Of a stretch of 64,000 nt of DNA, positions 46,736 through 57,070 are shown in pieces; the first letter of the stretch is position 1; every line of letters starts with the position of its first letter. The stretch spans positions 43,711,022 through 43,775,021 of the forward strand of contig OZ018408.1 in the NCBI GenBank assembly GCA_963969595.1, given 5' to 3'. Under the pieces are notes generated by a model. The model had not been told where the DNA came from and did no database searches. It saw only the letters and a list, made by a program, of their open reading frames with translations. Position numbers and translations under genes: made by a program. The stretch is from Neckera pumila (lineage: Eukaryota > Streptophyta > Bryopsida > Hypnales > Neckeraceae).

Positions 46736-48780
46736 TCACCACTATTACGCAACATTTTGGCCCGGCACATGGTTACTGAGCCCGGGAGTGATGTTACCCA
46801 TCACCTTGGACTCCGGGACAATGAAATCTAGACCTGGCCACTGAAAAAACTGGTTTGGCATGCCATCTTCCTATGCCACTTCTTGTTATACTGAGCTACT
46901 ATCACTATAAGAAACCGATGTTTTTTTTGACGTCAAAAAAAACATGGTACCGTGTTTGCTCTGACGCAAAAGAAATCCGCATTGATGTCCCACAAAATTC
47001 GTCAAAAAGGACAAGCAAAAAACGTGCTCTGTTAGGCAAAAAACATGCATATTTTGGGCTTGTTTTTTTTTACGTCCAATGAAACGCACTATTGCAAGTG
47101 CCTTATGGGGTGCCATGTGGATGCCACATGACCTCCACGTTACTTTGTCATCCACGGGTAGTGCCACGTCATGTTTTTTTCATCCAAAAATTCAGTGACG
47201 TGGACCCTGGAAGAATCTGATGTGGCATGCCTTGTTAGCATACTTTCGTGCCATTTTATTTTATTTTTCTTTTCTGAAACATCAATTTAGATGTCTAGAT
47301 AGATGTTTTTTAAAACATCAATTGTTGCATACTGTATCAAGGTCGATAGAAAATAATTATTTAAAAATAAATAAAGAACAAAAAGAATGAACAAGAACAA
47401 TTGTTGAATTCAACAAGAAATAAAAAAAACTTACCATCTACCATCAAGAGGATTTTTGATGGCCAAATGAAGGAATTACTTTATTGTCAATTTGTAAGAA
47501 TGAAGGGTTGAGAGATCCTATTTATCTCCATTGTCTGTCCATAGTGAGACCAAAGATGTGGGATAATTATAATATGGGAACTTGACCATTGTAATTCTCG
47601 ACGTTGTTTTAGATGTCTAGGCAATGTTGCAGACATCTGGATGTTCTTTCAGACATCTTCATGTTGTTGGAGACATCTAGACCATGTTGTTTTAGACATT
47701 TTAATTTGAACACAATTCTTGCTTAAAAGATCCCATATGGATTGTTAATCTTCCTACCACCCAATTTGTATAAAGAGTTCCTTTTTTCATCCATACTACA
47801 CATCCATCCATTGCCCATTTTTTGCAAAACATGCCACGTGGCTGCCCATTTCCTAAAATTTTCACATTTGGGCAGCATTCTACCATAGAGCATAATAATA
47901 GTAAAAATGGGTTTGCTTGCTAATGTGGCAGCCTATGTTTTTTTGGACGTTCCAAAAAATGCGGTGATGTTTTTGTTGACATTCATTTTGACATGCTTGT
48001 CCACGCTCACATGAACCCGTCTAGCCCTCTTCTAGGTGCCCGTTTGCGTGGAGATCACGCAAAATTCCCATTGCTGCACCCAAACTGCTAGACATCGCGA
48101 CATTAGAAAAAACACGGCGTGTTTTTTTGCCAGACGACCCCAAAAACGTGTCTTTCTTATAGTGTATTATGGGGTATCCTCGAGGAACAATTGTCAGCTT
48201 TTTGTCAACATGCCCTGCCAATACAATACATGCATGAATAGTAGCTGATGTCGTGGTGATATGGCGTGGAAGAGTGGAAGATCAACATCACACTGGGTGT
48301 AAATCTACGAAGTCAACATTGCAGAGCTCTCGTTCTAAGTCTCATTTCATTTGAAACGGTGGCGATGTTCTTATAGGGTTAATCCCTAAGAGCTTCATCA
48401 CCTCTACATGTTGAAAATGTCGTGCCAAAGGGCTTTGACAGGGTTCATTAGGGGTCATGGGGGAGGGCCTCATTTAACAATATTGCTCCCTTGACCCCAC
48501 GGTCTTCCGGGTTTTTTTTTTTAATTTTCTTTAACTATTTTTGAATTGACCAATATGAATTGCCATGTTCAAACTAAACTTGACAACTGGACTGTCGGAA
48601 ATCCATGGTCTTGCACCAACAAGAGGGCCCTCAATTGTTCAATTGTCAGGCCATTTTTTGAAGAGCTCTTGGTTTAATTAAGTTTATGTTGGGAGAGTAA
48701 TAGTAGGGCATGGATTTCCGCAAGGGCCCCCCATGAGTCATTGAGACCGCGTCCAACGCTCTTGGGTGCAGGTGCCCTAA
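46728..48780. mobile_element. Possible Harbinger-like element interrupted by a CACTA element
   Basis: TTAGGGCATCACCACTATTA at 46728 and CTTGGGTGCAGGTGCCCTAA ending 48780 form a short inverted end with TTA/TAA flanks. The CACTA element 46903-48164 would then lie inside. Weaker than the other calls, because the terminal match is short. Confidence 0.35.
46903..48164. mobile_element. Non-autonomous CACTA (En/Spm) element, 1262 bp
   Basis: Begins CACTATAAGAAACCGATG and ends in the complement of CACTATAAGAAAGACACG: a 12-bp perfect inverted end of the CACTA type. It is flanked by the 3-bp target duplication TAT (46900-46902 and 48165-48167). Subterminal regions are rich in short inverted motifs (TTTTTTGACGTCAAAAAA, ACACGGCGTGTTTTTTT). 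No transposase frame, so mobilisation would need a helper element. Confidence 0.92.
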
Positions 48781-49269
48781 GTGTTCACCCATTCATTGGG
48801 CGTACAACAAATGTTGTGAAAAAGGACAATTCATCCAATTAGTATTCATTGAGGAAGCTTCAAGAAAAATCATCTTGGAAAAAAGACTGAAGAATATTCT
48901 ACTTGAATCAATGGTATAGATACATTGAGGAATTTCAATTATTTATTGTAAATTTCAAAATCAAATTTACTATGTTTAGGTGGAGCCCTTAATATTTTTC
49001 AATCAATAATTTTTGTACTTATTTACATGTTTGAACTTTGATCAGTATTATAATACAATATATAGTAAACTTGCCAATCACCACACAAGCAAAATTCAAA
49101 TACTTCTCCAAACTAAAATAGTGACTTGAATGCTCTAAAATTTGGTGTGATTTTTCATTCATGTTAAGATTCTCCTTCAAAAAACAAAATGCAAAAGGTT
49201 TGTCCCTTCAAATTTTATAGCAATATAATCAATACCTTAAATGAGGCTGTTTGTTTGTTTGTTTGTTTG
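48781..49269. other. Intergenic DNA, nothing recognised
   Basis: AT-rich with only short incidental frames. Confidence 0.4.
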
Positions 49270-49600
49270 TTTATTTTGTTTTGTTTTGTTTTGTTTGTAG
49301 CGTGGACAACTTCCTGACTGTGCGTCCCCCGGCCACGTGCTTGGTACCGTCGGAAAGCTCTTGCCGAGGAGGGGTGCACCGGCTTGGTTTCGTGGCGTTT
49401 GGAGCGGTGGTGCAAAAGTTATTGAATTTCAAAGTATTTGTTGATTAAAAAATTAGAAAATTACTTTTACTTTGATTTTGGTGGCGTTCTTGGTACTGGG
49501 AGTGGAACCGGGAGTAGAACTAGGAGTAGAATCGGAATTAGAACCAAGAGTGGAACTGGAAATAGATGAAAATTGGGCCAACAGCACAGGGTCACACTAG
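49270..49600. repeat. Dispersed repeat, second copy, with TTTTG and GGAGTAGAA-type arrays
   Basis: Related to 23835-24035. A TTTG/TTTTG microsatellite (49247-49297) sits at its left, and a degenerate 12-bp array (GGAGTGGAACCG, GGAGTAGAACTA, GGAGTAGAATCG) at 49498-49562 in the right half. Confidence 0.6.
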
Positions 49601-50412
49601 TGGTAATGAGCTTGAAATATCCATGTTTACTTCTAACAGTCCTTGACCGCACATTGTGCCTTCATTGCCAAAATGTGATCCCATTGTGTTTCAATTTGTC
49701 CCAGACCATTTGCATCTTGTGCAATATGCTTGTGCGGTATTTGGCCTTTTCCATGTGCGGTGATTAGCTTTGTGCGGTCAATGGCGTGTTTACTCTACAT
49801 CAAGATCATTATAAAATTCTGATTGTATTCTTGGGCTCCTCCCCTCCCCTTTCAATATGAAGAATATGAGGTAACTACTCCTAAATGCGTATGAATATGC
49901 AATTGAGCATTGTTCCTATTATTATATTGCCTAATCTTTTGTTGGATCTTATTGGACGTCAAAAGAGGATTTAGGATTTTAGATCCATTTCCACGGATTG
50001 TAGACAATTAGAGGTTGGATGCCATTTATAGTTAGCAAAAAACATTTAAAATCTTCAGTAAAACATGGACTTGAATAATAATATGAAAGAATATTAATAA
50101 TTATTCAAATCTCTTGCGTCTTTCTGAATATTTCTATTTCAAGCTTTTGAATCACAGCCCCTTGCAAAGTACCCTTTGGATGCACATGGTTACTTAGAAG
50201 GAAAAAAAAGTATCTCATGCATAATGGTGTTCTCTATATCCATTTTGAATGCAAATTATTTTGTCATGAGAAATTATTGAAAATGTTCCAAAAGATTAAT
50301 CGTATATACATGCCCTATTATAGTTTTGGTACAAATCCATATCAATGGTTCTTTTATGGCAACACTTGGCAATTGGGTCAAAATTTGGATATGAAGACAT
50401 TAGATTTCAACA
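49601..50412. other. Intergenic DNA, nothing recognised
   Basis: No gene or transposon terminus noticed. Confidence 0.4.
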
Positions 50413-50545
50413 TTATCCCTTGAAGGAGGTTGAGGCTGAAAAGTAGTCAATAGATGACTTCATTGTTCACAATAGAAATAAAAAATACACCTATTGGTCC
50501 AATAATCAAGTGACTACCTTGGTCCTGGGGAGCCACATCCTTTAA
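50413..50545 (+). mobile_element. TTAA-flanked MITE, about 150-bp family
   Basis: TTATCCCTTGAAGGAGGTTG at the left, CCACATCCTTTAA at the right. The interior TTCACAATAGAAATAAAAAA and CACCTATTGGTCCAATAATC match 54076-54217. The right TTAA (50542-50545) is shared with the next element. Confidence 0.75.
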
Positions 50546-51467
50546 CCCCTAAAGGTCCAAGGCATTTTTTGGCTTAATTCAAAACCATTGAAAATTGTCA
50601 TTTCTATTGCAATCACTCAAGAAACCAAAAAAACTTTTTTTTAGAACCTAACCATAAGATCTTGTACTTCACTTGTCTTAGACTATGTGGTAAATATTTC
50701 ATGAAGTTCGACCGTACAGAGTGGAAGATATTAGCATTTGAAGTTGGAAAAAGAAGTTTTTTTGGAACTATGGCCTGCAATTTTAGATAAATTTGACGGC
50801 CATTTGTGGATTTTTATTGCACTACAAAACATTGGGTTAAATTTTATGTTGAACATTCGAATTGAGAGTTGCAATAAAATATTCCAGAATGTCAAAACTT
50901 AATTTTCACATATAAAAAAATTGTTAAGTAGAAATAGGTCCAAAATTGAATGAAACACTAAATTGTTAATAGCTCTTTGGTGGAATTAAAACACTATGAT
51001 CCCAACGGTGGGATTGTTCTTGCAAACAAATTAAAATGTAAAAAAAAAATTGAAAAAATTTGAAAAATTGCATTCAAAATTGCATTTTATAATTTGTTTT
51101 TTGAAGAAGATGCTAGATTGCCCCCAAAACAAGATTGTCTATAACTTTCTCATTATGAGTCCAAATAGAATGAATCAAAGCTTCAAATATAGACAAAAAC
51201 GTGATCTTTTCAGAATTTTCTTGCTTTTTTTAAATACAATTTTTTACATTTTTTTTTTCCTACTCGGTGAGTTGCTTTTTTGACATTGGGTGGCATAACT
51301 TTTGCTCACAGGCACCAATTGAAAAAAAAAATTATACTTTTAGAAAGCTAATGTGATTCCCTATCTTCAAAAAAAAATTCAAAAAATCTGGCCAAAATTT
51401 CAGGTCACACGAGCCTGCCCAAAATCCCAAGTGTCCCCCGAGGAGACTTTGGGCCTTTAGGGGTTAA
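50542..51467 (+). mobile_element. Long TTAA element, complete, 926 bp
   Basis: TTAACCCCTAAAGGTCCAAG at 50542 and TTTGGGCCTTTAGGGGTTAA ending 51467. Collinear with the inverted complete copies 39957-40887 and 45158-46070. Confidence 0.92.
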
Positions 51468-51550
51468 GGGTTTATAACAAGGTGATGACACTACCATATA
51501 CAACAAGCATGTACATCTTATTTTTCATGTTTGGTTGGAAATTTGGATTG

Positions 51551-52006
51551 TTAGAGCATGTGCAGTGCTCTCTGCAATAGTGACGGTTTCAAAACTATGC
51601 CGAGTGAATTGTGATTAAATTTGCACTCCAATGCAACTATTAAGGGGCTCTACTTTCACATCCTCAGTATGCAACCACCCAGGATTGAAAAATTTGCAAA
51701 ATGTGAAGGGCCCACAAGCTTACTTACTATAGAAATAGTCATTATTGTCAACCCTTTTTCCGCATTGTTATGAATGCCAATCAATTCAACCTTCCCTTGA
51801 TTTCATGAAAAGTCTTTTTTTGATGTAGATTCTTTTCTTTCTTTCTTTCTTTTTATAATGCGAAAAGTCCATTTGACGTTTGGATTGCTGGCTTTGTATT
51901 GAATCCATTTGTTCTTAAAAAAATGGCACTATGCGGGCCTCATGGAATGCCCCTCCATTTGCTAATACAAAGATTGTTTGCAGAGAGTGCACTGCAGATG
52001 CTCTTA
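51551..52006. mobile_element. Harbinger-like MITE, 456 bp, exact TTA duplication
   Basis: TTA (51551-51553), GAGCATGTGCAGTGCTCTCT at the left; GAGAGTGCACTGCAGATGCTC and TTA (52004-52006) at the right. The inverted ends pair over about 26 bp with few mismatches. The TTA target and GAGCATNTGCA-type terminus are those of PIF/Harbinger-derived Tourist elements. Confidence 0.82.
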
Positions 52007-52925
52007 GAACAACACTATATTGAGGTACTGCCACTGCAACTGCACATTGTACATTAAAAACGCCCATTCATGTATGAGGAAGAAATACATTTTTTATTGA
52101 ACCTCAGTATGATGCCTTAATTTGACAAAAGCAGCCTTTCCAAAATACCAATAAATACATCAATGTGACAAAATAATTTTAAATTTAATAATTTTAATAT
52201 TTTACACAAATGAAGGACAATGTGACAATTTTTGACACTACTTACTGAAGTCTGTGAGATGCCAACTGTGATCAATTTCCATCTTTCTTCATTTTCTTTT
52301 GTCAATTGTACGAGTCGATTGAATGACCCTTGTCATTTTGGTAACTTATACACAATTCCTTTCATTCCATTCCATTCCAAAGTCACTTAACTTACTTAGA
52401 CTCCTCATTGTTTGGTGCCCCATCACTGATTTCTCCACCCTAGTTGTCCATTTCATTTGGAAAGCCTAGTTTTTGGCATTTCGCTTGAAAATCATCAATC
52501 ATTCCGTGGCCTTGCAAGGTAGATTGCAAACGTGGTGCACCAAAACCAGAAAAGGGTTGGAGTTACACGCAAGTGAGTTAGTCCATGGAAAATGTAGTTG
52601 CACGGATCTAAGTACTCCAAAATCCTTGCTTTGAATCTCTTTCTGTCCAATTGCAATCAATCAATGAAATTAATAAAATAAAGTTGTCTTATAAGCACAT
52701 GGGGACCTGACCACGATCGCACATTTATTTGCACATGAAATTGGCTTTGGGGAGGGGTCTCTAGAAGAGGAGCAAGCTTCAGCTGGCAAGATCGAGCTCT
52801 TACAAACAAAGGAAGAGCCAAAGGAAGATGGTAACATATTGATTCACAACTTACAGAGAGAAACAAACTAATTGTCTGCTTTGAATTTATGGGAAAATTT
52901 TAGCTACTTTTTGTGAAGTTAATCA
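52007..52925. other. Intergenic DNA, nothing recognised
   Basis: AT-rich; short frames only. Confidence 0.45.
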
Positions 52926-54079
52926 TTAACCCTAGCTTACATGACGTTGCGGCCATTTTTCGGTTGATGAATGGCAAGAATCCTTCTATGTAGGGATAGA
53001 AGTGCAATTGTTCATCCTTGGAATTTTGTGTAGAAAGGAGAGATCTTGCACAATAGTTTGACCTCCAATGAGTACTTTTGATTTTTTTTTTAAACCCCGA
53101 AAGTTCCTATTTCTTCACCAAAAATGCTCTAAAATTGTCATTTCCAAATTTTAGAAAAAAACATTTTTGGACATATATAACTGTAAGATCTTATAGTACG
53201 CTAGTTTCAAAGATGTAGAAAAAGTTTGAAAAATTTCCATCACATGGATTGCAAGATATTAGTGTTTGAATTGACAAAAATCCTTTTTTGGACCCTGCAA
53301 AAAACAAGGCAACTGCACTTCACAAGGTCACATTTGTATGAAAAAATGTCCAAAATAGTGGTGCTTCTTTGGATTCATTCTTCAAGTCAATTGGCTACAT
53401 GCTTGAAAAATTTCCAATCATTTGGAATTGTACAACATATAGGAAAAAAAATAATAAGTTAAAAAATGTAGAGAATGATTGAAAATACTAAATTGTTAAG
53501 AAATTAGTTATAGAATTGGAAAATGCCAATTTGAATGGTTGTAGTATTGTAATAAACAATCTACATCATAAGATTTTATTTTTTCCAAATGTATTGAAAA
53601 TTGAGTTAAATAAAGGACTTCAAACTTTATTTTAGAGTAGAGAATCTATAACTATCCGCAAACTAAAACTTTTCATAACTTTCATTTCATTGATCAAAAT
53701 GGAATGATTCAAAGCTTTCCAGTCTCCACGTATGTATAAATCTACAAAACTAATTTCTAGCTTTTGTTTCTAAAAAAGGTGATTTTTTTATCTACCCGGA
53801 TTGCGTGACCAAGGAAAAAAACTACATAGCATACAATAACTTCTTAACCATATAGTCAAAAGTTATGAAGATTATTGGGCCTTAAGTAGAAAAACTTGTC
53901 CCCATATTGTGTGGAAATTTCAAAGGGAAAAATGTAAAAATGCTATTTATAGTGAACTGCCTAAAATTGCTATGTTGCCAAAAAACTCAGCTTGGTTTTT
54001 GTAGGGATTAAAGTAGATGATTCACACAGTACCAAAAGGGATGATTTCTATGGTCACTAATCTACTTTTTGAGGGTTAA
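52926..54079 (+). mobile_element. About 240-bp-family TTAA MITE interrupted by a long TTAA element
   Basis: TTAACCCTAGCTTACATGAC at 52926; left half matches 816-1051 (GGAATTTTGTGTAGAAAGGAG-like, TAGTTTGACCTCCAATGAG). After the 922-bp insertion the right half resumes (AAAAGGGATGATTTCTATGG, then GAGGGTTAA at 54079). Confidence 0.88.
53090..54011 (-). mobile_element. Long TTAA element (subfamily 2), nested, 922 bp
   Basis: TTAAACCCCGAAAGTTCC at 53090; TTTTTGTAGGGATTAA ending 54011. Both TTAA copies are intact. Collinear in reverse with 34633-35836 without that copy's nested MITE. Confidence 0.9.
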
Positions 54080-54217
54080 TCCTTGAAGGACATTGAGGTC
54101 CAATACTATCCGACGGATGACGTCATAGTTCACAATAGAAACAAAAAATGCACCTATCAGTCCAATAATCAGAATAGTTTTGGTGACTACCTTGATTATG
54201 GGGGTCGCATCCTTTAG
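54076..54217 (+). mobile_element. TTAA-flanked MITE, about 150-bp family, abutting its neighbours
   Basis: TTAATCCTTGAAGGACATTG at 54076, sharing TTAA with the preceding element. Ends CGCATCCTTTAG, where another terminus CCCTTGAAGGACGTGG begins at once. Interior matches 50413-50545. Confidence 0.75.
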
Positions 54218-54473
54218 CCCTTGAAGGACGTGGAAAATGGTCTACAATGGGGAACATTTCTTTTTGATCACCTATGATAATAATTTAAATAATGAAATGA
54301 CCATAGTTGTATTGGAATATTTTGGTCTTATTGTTCTTTTTCTAAGAAAATTATTAATCTATTAAATATAAATGTACGCAATGACTAGAGGGATGACAAT
54401 GGGCTATTTTGTCTTCACATAAAGTTGGTGGATATGCACCCCTCAAGTCCTAGGCCCTTAGACATTGTGACCT

Positions 54474-54705
54474 TCAATCCCTAAAGTCCTAAGGCCATTT
54501 TTCTATCAAAAAGGACTCAAAACTATAAGTTTTGCTACATTCGTCCAAGAATTTTTATTTTTATTTTTTCAAATCTAACCACAGGATCTTGTACTTAACT
54601 TATCTTTGATCATGTGATAAAATTTTCATATAGTTTGACCCCACATATCAAGAGATATTAGCATTCAAAGTTGAAAAATTTGTTTTTTTGAACATTGGCG
54701 GTCAT
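54474..54705 (+). mobile_element. Fragment of a long TTAA element (left end)
   Basis: TCAATCCCTAAAGTCCTAAG, then AACCACAGGATCTTGTACTT, AGTTTGACC and AGAGATATTAGCATTCAAAG, as in 50542-51467. Cut off after about 230 bp. Confidence 0.7.
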
Positions 54706-55166
54706 TCCTTTGAGGAGTCATCCTCTAGCTCTGTTGGGTTGCGCGCAACCATCTGATTTTCTCCCGAGATCAATGGCCGATTCAATTCGTCTGCACAACA
54801 CTATGGGATGCTCTTCTTGATTCTGGTCATGTCGCACTCCTGAAGATCCCAAAGGATTGCTCACCATTGTCCCTTACAATCAATTAGAATTTGGTCCAAC
54901 TCCGATAAGATTTGGCTTTTCTCCCCTGTTGTTGCTAGAAGAGACGGTGATTTGATTAGATGGAGCAAGGAGGACCTCCTCCTTGTTCTTTTTTCTAGTT
55001 TCCTCCTCTTTTGTCTTTCTTTTTGCTAGATTTTCTTCATTTGTCCAACCTTCAGGCTTCGCTGTTAACTGTGATGTTTTTTTAATGCAACGATTTGCCA
55101 TTTGTTTCAAAATACATACATATATATATTTCTAATATGTACCTCTAACAATCCGTTCTTTGGGGG
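54706..55166. other. Intergenic DNA, GC-richer at the start
   Basis: No gene recognised; the minus-strand frame 54880-55110 is a low-complexity Glu/Lys-rich frame from a T/C-rich tract. Confidence 0.4.
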
Positions 55167-55396
55167 GTAACCCTTAAAAGATGAACTAGTAACCGTGAAA
55201 ATCATCCATTTTAATCCCATGTGAATCATTGGTTTAAAAAAATCAAAAAGCACTCATTGGAAGTCAAACTACTGCAAAAGACCTCTCTTTTTCACACAAA
55301 ATTCAAAAGATGAATAGTTGCACTTTTTATCCTACATAGAAGGATTCTTTGTCATTCATTGGACAAGAAACGTCCGCAGGGTCGTTTAGGGGATAA
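55167..55396 (-). mobile_element. TTAA-type MITE, about 240-bp family, inverted copy
   Basis: GTAACCCTTAAAAGATGAAC at the left and GTCGTTTAGGGGATAA at the right. The interior is the reverse of 816-1051 (CACTCATTGGAAGTCAAACT, CACACAAAATTCAAAAGATG, TCTTTGTCATTCAT). Both TTAA copies carry one substitution. The terminus CGTTTAGGGG(A/T)TAAATATCC is duplicated just outside. Confidence 0.7.
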
Positions 55397-55419
55397 ATAT
55401 CCACGTTTAGGGGTTAAAT

Positions 55420-56109
55420 ATCCATACGTCCATGGACACACATTCTGATTTCCGGATCAATGGAAACACGGAGAGACGGACTTTGGGTTTGTCCAGCAGG
55501 GCATTGGTCTTTCCTGTTATGCTTTTCTTATCTGATTTTTTCTCCAACTTGATTGGTTTATTTCAGATGTGGGATCCGTTTGGGAGTTTGGGCTTCAGCA
55601 CTGAAGCTTCAGACCAACCGGAATAAAATGTGGGTTTGTGGGGCCTCAAGCGCTTCTCCCAAGAGAATATAATTGATAGCCTAACTCACAACAGTTCAGA
55701 TAATATGGTGCATCATTTTTGGGGACGGATCCGAGTACAAGTGTGGCACTGCGGCGGTCCAGCGGGCGGACGGACCCACGGACCCATCAACCCATGTGAC
55801 GGGCTTGGCCACATCACCATTTGCCACATGGGTTGGAATTACAATTCAACTCCATTGGGGCCCAGCACTGTAGTAGTTGGCATCTCACTCATCATCATCA
55901 AGAGTAATGGCTCAATCATGCTATCCTTTTAACTTAGGCTCCTTCACTAGCAGAGGCAGCAATTTCTTGTGTGATACTCTTGTGACGATTCTTACCCACA
56001 GCCCCGCAAATTCGGCAACTTCTTGGCTTGTTGTCCAACAAAAACACGACGCAATGAAGTACCAGCCGACGAGATGCAAATGGTAATGCCATTCATTTGC
56101 GGCCAGGGA
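55420..56109. other. Intergenic DNA of mixed composition
   Basis: Includes a GC-richer stretch (55730-55810, GCGGCGGTCCAGCGGGCGGA). Several short overlapping frames, no recognised product. Confidence 0.35.
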
Positions 56110-56340
56110 GGACTGACCCCTCTATTGCCCCATCAGAGGGTAAAATGTAAAAACTGCCCCTATTTTGTGCCGCTTAAATTTTGTATTTCTTCACGTCTCC
56201 TATCTAACTCGGGACCTCTGATTGCAAATATGAATTCAGAAATTGCAAATTTTATCAAATGTGGCAAATAAAAGAATTTCAGTGTTTTCTGCAAGGGTAA
56301 AACTCGGGGCAATACAAGGGTTAGTTCTCCCTGGCCTTCA
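56110..56340. repeat. Dispersed repeat, second copy of 3665-3910
   Basis: Contains GCCCCTATTTTGT, CGGGACCTCTGA, GAATTCAGAAATTGCAAATT, ATTTCAGTGTTTTC and AAGGGTTAGTTC in the same order as 3665-3910. Confidence 0.6.
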
Positions 56341-57070
56341 TTTGCTTGGTATGCCATTCTGTGTGGTGAAAATGGACGAGATAATGTGAAAAGTAGTAGA
56401 GAGAGTTCTCATTCTAATAAGAAATAACATGGCAAGACATGGGAGTGGTGTGGGACTGATGATGTTATCTCTCTTAACAAGACTCTAGTTTCATGTTACT
56501 AGACAAAAACCTTCATTGTTGAGTGGTTGGATCTTAGTCAACTATGGTCAATTAGGGATCGGAGGCTCCACACATTGTTCAAGCTACCCCTACATTGTGG
56601 AAAACAACATTGCCTCTCTTCTTCTTTCAATGAGAGGTTGTCATTTGTATTCAATGGTGTTCATTGAGGTTATTGATGTTGAAGTTTGATTTCTAGGCAC
56701 TAGAAGAAAACATGCCTAAGTAAACTAGATTTTAACACCCACTAATTGCTACAACAAGTTGAAGCAATTGTAGGGCTTGCAATATAATTCCTAACAATCT
56801 ATTGGATCTTTCCAATATAATTCCTAACTATTGGATCTTTACAAGAATTAAATTTTCTAGAAGTTTGTCTACTTTCCTAATCTAAAAAGAAATGAGCAAA
56901 AAACTCAAAATTTGACACTTAATTTTAGATGTCCAAATTTTTGAAAATCCATTTTGATTTGCAAAGAACTAGCTTTACAATAGGGATTAACTAGTCTATT
57001 TAGACATGATTTCTACTGGTATCAATGATTAATGAAGTTGTTATTAGGTTCATCCTCATACTTTCGTTTA
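56341..57070. other. Intergenic DNA, nothing recognised
   Basis: AT-rich; no gene or terminus noticed. Confidence 0.45.
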
